From Nitrosarchaeum koreense MY1 (GTDB lineage: Archaea; Thermoproteota; Nitrososphaeria; Nitrososphaerales; Nitrosopumilaceae), in NCBI RefSeq assembly GCF_000220175.1, contig NZ_AFPU01000001.1, positions 1 through 64,000 of the forward strand: a DNA stretch of 64,000 nucleotides, in the 5' to 3' direction. Below, in pieces: positions 18,619 through 26,830 of the stretch. Both the position numbers and the translations under genes were made by a program. The first letter of the stretch is position 1; every line of letters starts with the position of its first letter. The notes under the pieces were generated by a model. It ran no database searches and had not been told where the DNA came from. It saw only the letters and a program-made list of their open reading frames with translations.

Positions 18619-19971
18619 TTGAAAATTCCCAGAATTACTTTAGCTGGAGTTACAAGTGGTGTTGGTAAAACATCAATAACGTGTGCCATTATCTATGCTT
18701 TACAAAAGAAAGGATTTTCAGTACAATCATTCAAAGTAGGTCCTGATTACATCGATCCAAGTTATCTCTCAAGTATCTCAAAAAAAGAAGCATTTAATCT
18801 AGATGTATGGTTAATGGGGGAAAAACATCTTATTGAGAGCTTTGTATCTAATTCCAAATCTGATATTTCTGTAATTGAAGGAGTAATGGGATATTATGAT
18901 GGATTTGGAGGAAATTCAAATTATGCTAGTACTCATCATGTTGCATCTATTATAAAATCACCTGTGATTTTGATATTAGACGCAAGTAAAACTTCTAGAT
19001 CAATTGCAGCAACAGCAATAGGATTTCAGAAATTTCACAGAAATTCTAGAATTTCAGGCCTTATACTAAATAAAATTGGCAGTAAAAAACATGAAATTCT
19101 ATGTAGAGAGGCACTTGAAAAAACAAATCTTCCAATTATAGGAGTAATTTATAAAAATTCAGAATTAAATTTTGAAGCTAGGCACCTTGGATTGATTCCT
19201 GCTAAAGAAAAAAATTTAAAATCAAAAATTGAAAAAACATCTAAAATAATTTCAGATTCACTTGACATTGACAAAATTATTCAAATTATAAAAAATCCTT
19301 TTCCGCTTCCAAACAAATCAAAAATTTTATTAAAAAAACCAAAAACTACAATTTCTATTGCCCTTGATGGTTCCTTTAATTTCTATTATCGTGATAATTT
19401 AGAAGCACTAAGACGTGAAGGTGCTGTTCTAAAGTTTTTTAGTCCAATACATGATAAAAGACTTCCAAAATCTGATGGTATTTACATTGGTGGTGGATTT
19501 CCTGAAATTCTTGGTAATTTACTTGAAAAAAACTATTCCATGAAAAAAACTATAAAAAAAATATCAGAAGAAAATACTCCAATTTATGCAGAATGTGGGG
19601 GATTGATGTATCTTACAAAATCTATTGATTATGGAAATAAAAAATATAAAATGATTGGTTTGTTTGATGCAGAAACAAAAATGACTAAAAAAATGAAATT
19701 AAATTATACTAAAGGTAAAATTATCTCAAAAAATAATATTTCAGATAAATTTCATAATCTGCGAGGACACGAATTTCACTATTCTGAATTAACTTCTGTA
19801 TCTTCTGACTCTAAATTTGCGTATGAGTTAGATATTGGTGATGGAATTAAAAATCACAAAGACGGTATGATTCAATACAATACATTAGCATCATATGGAC
19901 ATCTTTATTTTGATAGTTCTAATTATGCTCAAATTTTTGTAAATAATTGTATTAAAAATTCAAGAAGATGA
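18619..19971 (+). CDS. cbiA: Cobyrinate a,c-diamide synthase
   Basis: The enzyme amidates the a and c side chains of cobyrinic acid with glutamine and ATP. The N-terminal domain has the P-loop GVTSGVGKTS near residue 9 and FKVGPDYIDPSY near 40. The C-terminal amidotransferase domain has the nucleophile Cys in YAECGGLMYL near residue 330 and a His-containing GHEFHYSEL near 385. The length of 450 residues is normal. The start is TTG 18619. The 3' end overlaps the convergent cbiC by 12 bases. Confidence 0.93.
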   Translation: MKIPRITLAGVTSGVGKTSITCAIIYALQKKGFSVQSFKVGPDYIDPSYLSSISKKEAFNLDVWLMGEKHLIESFVSNSKSDISVIEGVMGYYDGFGGNSNYASTHHVASIIKSPVILILDASKTSRSIAATAIGFQKFHRNSRISGLILNKIGSKKHEILCREALEKTNLPIIGVIYKNSELNFEARHLGLIPAKEKNLKSKIEKTSKIISDSLDIDKIIQIIKNPFPLPNKSKILLKKPKTTISIALDGSFNFYYRDNLEALRREGAVLKFFSPIHDKRLPKSDGIYIGGGFPEILGNLLEKNYSMKKTIKKISEENTPIYAECGGLMYLTKSIDYGNKKYKMIGLFDAETKMTKKMKLNYTKGKIISKNNISDKFHNLRGHEFHYSELTSVSSDSKFAYELDIGDGIKNHKDGMIQYNTLASYGHLYFDSSNYAQIFVNNCIKNSRR

Positions 19972-20601
19972 TTCTGCTCTTACAAACTTATAGAGTGCAT
20001 TAATTATTGCAGATGCTGAAGAACTACCTCCTTTTCTTCCCTTATTTGTAATAAATGGAGTATTTTCTAATCTGCTTAGTTCTTCTTTTGATTCTGAGGC
20101 ACAAATGAAACCTACTGGAATTCCAATGATCAATGCTGGTTTTACAATACCTTCTTTTACCATCTTTATTACTTCGATAAGAGCAGTAGGGGCATTGCCA
20201 ATGGCAACTATCCCTCCATCAATATCTAGTAATGCTGATCTCATTGATATTTGAGATCTAGTCTTATTTTCTTTTTTTGCTATCTCCATTATTTTTGGAT
20301 CTGAAATATTACAGATTATCTTATTTTGAAAGTCCTTTGGATTTTGCTTATTCAAACCACCAATAACACCATTTACATCAACTACGATACTACATCCATT
20401 CTTTAAGGCCGTCATCCCACTTTGAATTGCATCTTTATGAAATATTACTTTATTATCTCCTGCAAAATCAAAGTCTGCAGTTGAATGAATTATTCTTCTA
20501 ACAATCGGCCATTCTTTTTCATTATAATGATGAGTGCCAATTTCATCATCAATCATCTGCATACTTGCATCTTCAATAGATTGACCTCTTTTAGTTTGCA
20601 T
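19960..20601 (-). CDS. cbiC: Cobalt-precorrin-8 methylmutase
   Basis: This enzyme moves the C11 methyl to C12 in the late corrin ring pathway. The catalytic His is in RRIIHSTADFDF near residue 39, with GCSIVVDVNGVIGG near 75 and GNAPTAL near 140. The end KGRKGGSSSASAIINAL is characteristic. The length of 213 residues is normal. It overlaps the upstream cbiX by 11 bases, so the two are translationally coupled within cbiD-cbiG-cbiX-cbiC. Confidence 0.94.
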   Translation of the reverse strand: MQTKRGQSIEDASMQMIDDEIGTHHYNEKEWPIVRRIIHSTADFDFAGDNKVIFHKDAIQSGMTALKNGCSIVVDVNGVIGGLNKQNPKDFQNKIICNISDPKIMEIAKKENKTRSQISMRSALLDIDGGIVAIGNAPTALIEVIKMVKEGIVKPALIIGIPVGFICASESKEELSRLENTPFITNKGRKGGSSSASAIINALYKFVRAESSS

Positions 20602-21343
20602 TTTCTACCTCTTTTGCTCTTTCTAATATCAAATCCACCATTTTTTCATCAGCTCCTAAATGTTTTGTAATGTATGTGTTTTTGATACTAGAGTTTTTTA
20701 GTGCAGGTAAAAGATCATTATTGATATCAGTTTTGACATGTGCACCTTCATGTAAGAAATAAAATACTATTATGAGAATCTCTGGATTGTTTTTTTCACA
20801 ATTCTTAATACCTTCTGCAATGTCCGGCTGTTCTATCTCTAACCAACATCTACTTACATTTCTATAATTTTCTTTTAGTCCATCTACAACATAATCCATT
20901 GACATTTGGGCATTAGGATCTTTACTACCATGTCCAATAATTAATACATCGATATTCATTTTTGGAACTGTAATATTATTTTCTTGTATGGTTGAAGATA
21001 TTCTATTTTCAACCAAATTAATCAAAGTTTTATGCATACTCATTGGTTTTGTAACCACAAATTTTACTTTGGTATCTTTTTGAAATTTCATTACATCTGT
21101 AACTGCATTTTTTACTTTCTTACCAGGATACAGAAAATATGGAACTATTGTTAAATGATCAATATCTTGTTTTAGACATTTTGCAATACCATCTTCAATA
21201 TATGGCGGTTCTACTTCAAGAAAACAATATTCTGTAAAAACATAATTTCCTTTTGCTTTAACAGCATTGCAAATTACTTCTAATTCTTCAGATGCCTCTC
21301 TTTCTCTACTACCTCTATCAATTAGTAAAAATCCACGTTTCAA
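20591..21343 (-). CDS. cbiX: CbiX-type sirohydrochlorin cobaltochelatase, two-domain form
   Basis: The enzyme inserts cobalt into sirohydrochlorin. The 250-residue protein is two tandem CbiX domains, whereas many archaea have one of about 130 residues. The C-terminal half keeps both metal-ligand histidines: IIGHGSKDPNA near 138 and YFLHEGAHVKTD near 205. In the N-terminal half both are replaced: LIDRGSRE has Arg and YPGKKVKNAV has Lys. Only the second half therefore looks catalytic. It overlaps cbiG by four bases and cbiC by eleven. Confidence 0.88.
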   Translation of the reverse strand: MKRGFLLIDRGSREREASEELEVICNAVKAKGNYVFTEYCFLEVEPPYIEDGIAKCLKQDIDHLTIVPYFLYPGKKVKNAVTDVMKFQKDTKVKFVVTKPMSMHKTLINLVENRISSTIQENNITVPKMNIDVLIIGHGSKDPNAQMSMDYVVDGLKENYRNVSRCWLEIEQPDIAEGIKNCEKNNPEILIIVFYFLHEGAHVKTDINNDLLPALKNSSIKNTYITKHLGADEKMVDLILERAKEVENAN

Positions 21344-22392
21344 TCTATTATCCTCGCTATAGCTATAGTCAAATTTGGGGGAAATTTCTGTTTTTCAACA
21401 ATTAATTTACCTCCGGAAACTTTTATGGCTGCAGCCTCTGAAACACTAGCTGTTCCTTCAAATGCTTTGACAGTATCAGAAGGATTAGGTGTAGCTACAT
21501 CTGCTAAATCTTCTCTGTTAACATATTCCACAGTAATCCTCATTTCTTTTCCAATATCAACTAGTCCCTTAACATCTTCAGGTTTTTTAATTGAAACTAA
21601 TTTTGAAATAGATTTTTTACTCAGTTTGAATTTTTGTAAACAAAAGTCCAAACCCTCCTTGATGTTTTCTTTAGATGTATCCCAATGCAATCCAATTCCT
21701 ACCACAAGACTTGGGGGTCTGTACACTACAGAATTTTTGAGAAAATCTCCTTCTAAGACTTTATCAGAAATTATAAGAAATCCCTTAGAGTCAGATTTTT
21801 CCATTTCTTCTAAACTCTGATAAATTTTTACATTTTTTGGAAATTCTTTTATCCAATTTCTTTTGCCTGCATCTTGAAAAATTCCAATCTTTTCTTCATT
21901 TACCATAAACGCACTAATTTTTGTGACTGTAGAATCGTCTTCTATCTTCCAGCCCAATTCTCTTCCTACCAGATCAACTGCAATTGTTTTATTGACATCA
22001 GCTGCAGTAGTGATTACTGGTGTAGCATTAAGCTTTTGAGCAATTATCTGAGTTAGTTCATTTGCTCCCCCTAAATGTCCTGATAATACACTAATTACAA
22101 AACTTGTTTTATCATCAATAACAATTACAGCCGGATCTGTTTTTTTATCTTTCAAATATGGTGCAATTAATCTAATTACTGCACCTAAAGAAAATAAACA
22201 AATGATTGCATTATTATTTTTAAATAATTCTACAATTTTTTCTGTTGTTGAATCTGAATACCAGATTATTTCTTTATTGTTATCTGAAAATTTAGATGGT
22301 GCAAAAATTTTCCAATTTGGAAAATATTTTTTTAATTCTATCCCTATTTTTATCCCGTTTTTGGTAATTGCAAGAACTGAAACTTTATCCAC
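21340..22392 (-). CDS. cbiG: Cobalt-precorrin-5A hydrolase
   Basis: CbiG opens the delta-lactone and releases the two-carbon fragment during ring contraction in the anaerobic (early cobalt) B12 route. The N-terminal domain shows SLGAVIRLIAPYL near 70 and VISVLSGHLGGANELT near 110. The C-terminal domain shows VVGIGLHWDTSKENI near 232 and a terminal VSEAAAIKVSGGKLIVEKQKF, both typical. The length of 350 residues is normal. It lies 37 bases after cbiD and overlaps cbiX. Confidence 0.92.
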   Translation of the reverse strand: MDKVSVLAITKNGIKIGIELKKYFPNWKIFAPSKFSDNNKEIIWYSDSTTEKIVELFKNNNAIICLFSLGAVIRLIAPYLKDKKTDPAVIVIDDKTSFVISVLSGHLGGANELTQIIAQKLNATPVITTAADVNKTIAVDLVGRELGWKIEDDSTVTKISAFMVNEEKIGIFQDAGKRNWIKEFPKNVKIYQSLEEMEKSDSKGFLIISDKVLEGDFLKNSVVYRPPSLVVGIGLHWDTSKENIKEGLDFCLQKFKLSKKSISKLVSIKKPEDVKGLVDIGKEMRITVEYVNREDLADVATPNPSDTVKAFEGTASVSEAAAIKVSGGKLIVEKQKFPPNLTIAIARIID

Positions 22393-22429
22393 AGTTAAAA
22401 TCTCTCAAATTAAATAAAATACCTTGCTA

Positions 22430-23524
22430 CTAGAACTTTCTAGCCAAAATATTTCCGTCAAAATCAAATAATATCACATCTAGTGGGACCTTTTCTTCAG
22501 AATGTTTTCTCATATGTCGGTATGTCTCATTGCATATTTCATCAAAAAAGCCTTTTACATTATTTTCTATGATAATTTCAGACACATGTCTGGCTGTATT
22601 TGCCTTCTTAATGTCCTCAATGATCTTTTCGCTTGCATTACATTTTCTCGCTAATTCTGCCAAAAAATTCATATCAACTTTTGACCCTTTAACATGTGTC
22701 TGTTTTACCCCTGCTGCCATTTTGGCTAATTTTCCAATAAATCCTACAATGTATGCCTTTTTGATATTTTTTCTAGCACATTGTTGTATTGTATATCCAG
22801 AAAAATCTCCCATTTGTATAAAACAATGTTCCGGTAAATCAACAATTTTTTTTGCAAAATCCTCACTTCTTCCACCTGTAGTAAGAACAACTATGTCATT
22901 ACCCATCGCAATTGATACATCTAGATTTTGTCTAATTGAAGCTGCATACGATGCAGTTGAAAACGGTATTACAATTCCACTTGTTCCTAAAATTGAAATT
23001 CCATTTAAAATACCAATTCTTGGATTATCTGTTTTAGGACCTAATTCTCGTCCTTTTGGTACGGAAATTATTACTTTGACACCTGTTTTCAAATGATGTT
23101 TGTCTAAAATTTCTTTTAGATTCTCTTTAATCATTTTTTTTGGTACTGGATTAATTGCAGCCTTGTTTAATTCAAGACCTAATCCTGGTTTAGTTACAAT
23201 TCCAACTCCTTCTCCACCATCAATATCTATATCGTTGAGCTTTTCAGTTAATGATAATTCCACTATTATTTCTGCACCATGAGTAACATCAGGATCATCT
23301 CCTCCATCCTTAATCACAGAACATGTAGACTTGTTTTTATCAAATTGACATTGATGAATACAAATTTTGATAAAACTGCCTTTAGGCAATTTAACATCAA
23401 CACTTTCAACTTTTGATTGATTAATTATGGATAATAATCCTGCTTTAGCTGCTGCAGCAGCAGAAGTTCCAGTAGTATATCCAGTTCGAAGATTTTCTTT
23501 TTTTATCTCTTCCACGCTAATCAT
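22430..23524 (-). CDS. cbiD: Cobalt-precorrin-5B C1-methyltransferase
   Basis: CbiD methylates C1 of the corrin ring. The N-terminal LRTGYTTGTSAAAAAKAG is the hallmark; DGGDDPDVTHGAEI near 75 and GFIGKLAKMAAGVKQTHVKGSKVD near 260 also fit. At 364 residues it is full length. It is the first gene of the minus-strand run cbiD-cbiG-cbiX-cbiC, so the operon promoter should lie in 23525-23658. The methyltransferases that would complete the corrin ring pathway are not in the window. Confidence 0.94.
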   Translation of the reverse strand: MISVEEIKKENLRTGYTTGTSAAAAAKAGLLSIINQSKVESVDVKLPKGSFIKICIHQCQFDKNKSTCSVIKDGGDDPDVTHGAEIIVELSLTEKLNDIDIDGGEGVGIVTKPGLGLELNKAAINPVPKKMIKENLKEILDKHHLKTGVKVIISVPKGRELGPKTDNPRIGILNGISILGTSGIVIPFSTASYAASIRQNLDVSIAMGNDIVVLTTGGRSEDFAKKIVDLPEHCFIQMGDFSGYTIQQCARKNIKKAYIVGFIGKLAKMAAGVKQTHVKGSKVDMNFLAELARKCNASEKIIEDIKKANTARHVSEIIIENNVKGFFDEICNETYRHMRKHSEEKVPLDVILFDFDGNILARKF

Positions 23525-23579
23525 GCCTAATTTGATGTATTAACTCTTCTTTGATTTGTTTTGAATCTTACTTTTTAAG

Positions 23580-23615
23580 ACTAGAAATTATACTAAAATT
23601 TCTTGTATTTCTAGT
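23580..23615. repeat. Inverted repeat in the cbiD / SDR-gene divergent region
   Basis: The arms ACTAGAAAT (23580-23588) and ATTTCTAGT (23607-23615) are perfect reverse complements separated by 18 bases. The element lies about 55-90 bases upstream of the cbiD ATG and 44 bases before the SDR gene. It could be an operator for a dimeric regulator or an RNA hairpin. The function is unknown. Confidence 0.4.
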
Positions 23616-23658
23616 AACATTTCTTTAGATTATATTTAAAATAATAAATGCAGGATTT

Positions 23659-24528
23659 ATGGAAAAAGATATGCAGGTTGTTATCACTGGTGCTAGTGGA
23701 TTTATAGCAAAAAATATTAGAAAATATTTATCTGCTAATGATGTAAAATTAATCTCAATTTCAAGACATGATTTTAAAAAAGTTAAAAATGAAACAAAAT
23801 TTATTACAAAAAACTATGATGAAAAAGTTATTTTTTCAAAATTAAAAAATTCTGATGCATTAATTCATTTAGTTGGAATTGGAAAACAAACAATTGATAA
23901 CGATTACAATCAAATTCATATTGAACTCACAAAAAAAATAATTAATTTATGTAAAAAATCAAAAATCAAAAAAATAATTTATCTCAGTGGCTTGGGTGTT
24001 TCCCAAAATGCTTCATTAGGATATTTTATTTCAAAATACAAGGCTGAGAAATTGATCATTGATTCTAAATTAAATTATACGATATTTCGACCCTCTTATA
24101 TTGTTGGTAAAGATGATTATTTTACAAAATATCTTAAAAAACAAATTAAAGCGGGTCAAATTCAAATTCCTGGTTCAGGTAATTATTCAATTCAACCTAT
24201 CTACATCGATGATGTTACTAAAATTATTTTCAATGCTTTAACTCAAAATAATTTTAGTAAAATGATTCTAGATCTTGTAGGTTCTGAATCGATCACTTTT
24301 CAAAAATATGTTAAAGAATTTTCACGTGGAACCAGTACTCAAATTAAAAAAATAAATCTTGAAACTGTTTACCATGAAGCTATTTCTAAGCCTGATTGTG
24401 AATTTGGAGTAGATGATCTAAACCTGTTAATTGGAGATTTTAATGGAGACTATAAAAAACTAAAAGATATCTCTAAAATTAAATTTTCTTCTATTCTAAA
24501 ACTTCTAAAAACCGGCAGCCTTCTTTAA
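23659..24528 (+). CDS. Atypical short-chain dehydrogenase/epimerase-like protein
   Basis: This NAD(P)-binding Rossmann protein of the extended/atypical SDR group begins [14 protein letters not shown]. It has HLVGIGK near residue 73, LSGLGVSQ near 110 and [11 protein letters not shown] near 123 with the Tyr-x3-Lys pair. The [13 protein letters not shown] and QPIYIDDV motifs resemble NDUFA9-like proteins that bind but may not turn over substrate. The start is ATG 23659, or ATG 23671 four codons later. A TATATTTAAA box lies at 23631-23640. The last 24 bases overlap the convergent metK. The substrate is unknown. Confidence 0.78.
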   Translation: MEKDMQVVITGASGFIAKNIRKYLSANDVKLISISRHDFKKVKNETKFITKNYDEKVIFSKLKNSDALIHLVGIGKQTIDNDYNQIHIELTKKIINLCKKSKIKKIIYLSGLGVSQNASLGYFISKYKAEKLIIDSKLNYTIFRPSYIVGKDDYFTKYLKKQIKAGQIQIPGSGNYSIQPIYIDDVTKIIFNALTQNNFSKMILDLVGSESITFQKYVKEFSRGTSTQIKKINLETVYHEAISKPDCEFGVDDLNLLIGDFNGDYKKLKDISKIKFSSILKLLKTGSLL

Positions 24529-25671
24529 AACGTCTGCCTTGTCTGTTTTTTCCCAAGTAAATTCAGGCTCATTTCTTCCAAAATGTCCATACGCTGCTGT
24601 CTTTCTATAAATTGGCCTTTTCAAATCTAATTGTGAGATAATTCCAAATGGTTTCATGTCAAAATTTTTTCTAACCAATTCTTCAATTTCTTTTTCTGGA
24701 ATTTTACTGGAGCCAAATGTATTAACATATAGTGAAACTGGCTCGGCAACTCCTATGGCATAAGCTAATTGAACTTCACATCTTTCAGCAAGATTCGCTG
24801 CAACAATATTTTTGGCAATGTATCTGCACATATAACATGCAGATCTATCTACTTTTGATGGATCTTTTCCAGAAAAAGCTCCACCACCATGTCTTCCAAA
24901 TCCCCCATAACTATCTACAATTATTTTTCGTCCTGTAAGCCCAGAATCTCCATGTGGACCTCCAATTACAAATTTTCCTGTAGGATTAATGTGAATTTTA
25001 ATTTGATCATTCCAAAGATTTCCTAAAACTGGTTTGATTACTTTATCTATAATTTCTTTTGATATCTGTTCTTGTGTTATTTCTGGTGCATGTTGAGTTG
25101 AAATAACTATTGTTTCAATTTTTGTTGGTTTGTTATTTTCATATCTAACAGAAACTTGTGATTTACCGTCGGGTCTAACCCATGGTAAAACTTTGTTTTT
25201 TCTAACTTCGGCAAGTTTTTGTGTTAATTTGTGTGCAAGTAATATTGGCATTGGCATTAGTTCTTTTGTTTCATTGGAAGCATAGCCAAACATCAATCCT
25301 TGATCACCTGCTCCTTGTTCTTTTTCTTTAGTTGCAGTTACACCCTGACTGATATCTGGACTTTGAGAATGAAGTCTTAATGTAACTTGACAAGATTCAG
25401 TATCAAACATCAAATCTTTATTGTCATATCCTATTTCTCTAATTACTTTTCTAACTAAAGCCTCTTGAGATTTCTTATCAAAATTAGCATTTGAAGTTAC
25501 TTCTCCTGCAACAGCAACAAAATCTGTAGTAACCATTGTTTCAATTGCTACTCTAGAATCAGGATCTTGTTTGAGAAATTCATCTAAAAATGCATCTGAA
25601 ATTTGATCACATATCTTATCAGGATGACCTTCAGTAACTGATTCTGATGTAAATAGAAAATTATTAGTCAT
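24505..25671 (-). CDS. metK: S-adenosylmethionine synthetase, bacterial type
   Basis: The enzyme makes SAM from methionine and ATP. The 388-residue protein has the bacterial/eukaryotic MetK signatures: [19 protein letters not shown] near residue 8, [12 protein letters not shown] near 117, and [17 protein letters not shown] near 257. Most archaea instead have a highly diverged MAT family lacking these blocks, so the gene looks acquired from bacteria early in the lineage. It follows the LSm gene after five bases on the same strand, and its 3' end overlaps the convergent SDR gene by 24 bases. Confidence 0.96.
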   Translation of the reverse strand: MTNNFLFTSESVTEGHPDKICDQISDAFLDEFLKQDPDSRVAIETMVTTDFVAVAGEVTSNANFDKKSQEALVRKVIREIGYDNKDLMFDTESCQVTLRLHSQSPDISQGVTATKEKEQGAGDQGLMFGYASNETKELMPMPILLAHKLTQKLAEVRKNKVLPWVRPDGKSQVSVRYENNKPTKIETIVISTQHAPEITQEQISKEIIDKVIKPVLGNLWNDQIKIHINPTGKFVIGGPHGDSGLTGRKIIVDSYGGFGRHGGGAFSGKDPSKVDRSACYMCRYIAKNIVAANLAERCEVQLAYAIGVAEPVSLYVNTFGSSKIPEKEIEELVRKNFDMKPFGIISQLDLKRPIYRKTAAYGHFGRNEPEFTWEKTDKADVLKKAAGF

Positions 25672-25676
25672 AACCC

Positions 25677-25922
25677 CTAGAGTTCGTTTTCTAGTTTGAT
25701 AAACAGTACATTATTGCCTCTTACAATTACTCGACCATAATTTGCAATTACTTTACCGTCGTGGAATTCTTCTGCATCAGTCATGATTAAATTCATGTAT
25801 GAATCAACATTATCCATTTTTCCTTTGTATTCAACTTCATTTTTCAGTCTTACAGTAACTTTCTTCTTAGTACTTTTTTGAAGAGTTGTTAATGGCCTTT
25901 TTGCACTACTAGTTTGTGACAC
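25677..25922 (-). CDS. LSm/Sm-like RNA-binding protein
   Basis: An 81-residue Sm-fold protein that should form a heptameric ring binding U-rich RNA. The Sm1 motif runs through [24 protein letters not shown], with the conserved Asp and Asn, and Sm2 reads [13 protein letters not shown] near the C-terminus. A basic 20-residue N-terminal tail ([14 protein letters not shown]) precedes the core. Translation probably starts at GTG 25922. It is the leading gene of an apparent LSm-metK unit. Confidence 0.92.
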   Translation of the reverse strand: MSQTSSAKRPLTTLQKSTKKKVTVRLKNEVEYKGKMDNVDSYMNLIMTDAEEFHDGKVIANYGRVIVRGNNVLFIKLENEL

Positions 25923-26019
25923 TAATTATTCACTTGTTTTGCTTACGTTGTTTTCTAGAATAAAAGCCTTGCCTCTTTTGTGAATTATGAAATTCTTTAA
26001 ATTTTTTCATCATTTTTAG

Positions 26020-26688
26020 ATGATTAACCAAATGATCTCTACAGGATTACAAAAATTAGACGATTTTTTATCTGGTGGAATACCTAAGGGTGCAATTACT
26101 GACATTTATGGGGGAAGTGGAACTGGTAAAACTCAACTATTATTTCAAATCTGCATTAATGCAATAAAAAATGGAGGTAATGTTCTTTATCAAGATACAA
26201 CAGGTAGTTTCAGACCTGAACGAATCCTTGAAATTCAGAAACAACAAAATTTAACATTTGATATTCTTGAAAAAATAACAGTTTCAAGAATTACTAATAC
26301 CTCTGAACAGCTCAAATCCATCGAAGTCATGAATAACTCAAACTTTTCTCTAATTGTAATTGATAACATCACTGATTTGTTTTCATATGAATATCCAAAA
26401 GATGATGCAATCTTTGAAAAAAATTCTATATTTTTCAAATACATCCATAATCTATCGCTTGTTGCAATCAATAAGAAAATTCCTGTTGTTATTACTAATA
26501 TGATTAGAAACATAGAAGGCATAGAAATGGAAAATATGAGAACTGCTATTGATCCGCTTACACATATTAAAATAAAACTCACAAAAACATCAAAATTTTA
26601 TGGAGAGATTAGATGGCTTCTTCATCAAACCCAATTTTCTTATAAGATTCTTCCTGCAGGTTTATCTGATTATCCTGAAGATATTTAA
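26020..26688 (+). CDS. radB: RadA/RadB-family recombinase paralogue
   Basis: A RecA-fold ATPase of 222 residues without the N-terminal helix-hairpin domain of RadA, which fits the RadB paralogue that assists homologous recombination. The Walker A motif is YGGSGTGKTQLLFQ near residue 30, the conserved YQDTTGSFRPERI near 58, and Walker B LIVIDNITDLF near 110. The ATG at 26020 has a TTTAAATTT box about 24 bases upstream. RadB assignment rests on size and domain loss; a KaiC-like relative is less likely. Confidence 0.82.
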   Translation: MINQMISTGLQKLDDFLSGGIPKGAITDIYGGSGTGKTQLLFQICINAIKNGGNVLYQDTTGSFRPERILEIQKQQNLTFDILEKITVSRITNTSEQLKSIEVMNNSNFSLIVIDNITDLFSYEYPKDDAIFEKNSIFFKYIHNLSLVAINKKIPVVITNMIRNIEGIEMENMRTAIDPLTHIKIKLTKTSKFYGEIRWLLHQTQFSYKILPAGLSDYPEDI

Positions 26689-26710
26689 CTATCAATCATA
26701 AAGTTTAGCA

Positions 26711-26830
26711 ATGGCAGGAATATTTGATTCAATTCCAATAATCACTGTGGTGTTATTTGTACTTGGCCTAGCTGGCGTAATAGTTTATGAAAGATCCCGA
26801 TCAAATACAACAAAAGAATCAGCTTCCTGA
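26711..26830 (+). CDS. 39-residue single-span membrane protein (putative)
   Basis: The ATG at 26711 opens a 39-codon frame. It has a short head, one strongly hydrophobic segment (IITVVLFVLGLAGVIVY) and a polar tail ending KESAS. It ends 44 bases inside the start of the lhr gene in another frame. The clean amphipathic layout (head, one transmembrane span, positively charged flank ERSR) argues for a real protein, but there is no homology evidence. A role is unknown. Confidence 0.45.
   Translation: MAGIFDSIPIITVVLFVLGLAGVIVYERSRSNTTKESAS

Noticed and set aside
22530-23096. 188-residue open frame opposite cbiD
   Set aside because: It lies entirely within the well-supported cbiD gene on the other strand, and its translation has no recognisable domain. 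It is a shadow frame of AT-rich coding DNA.
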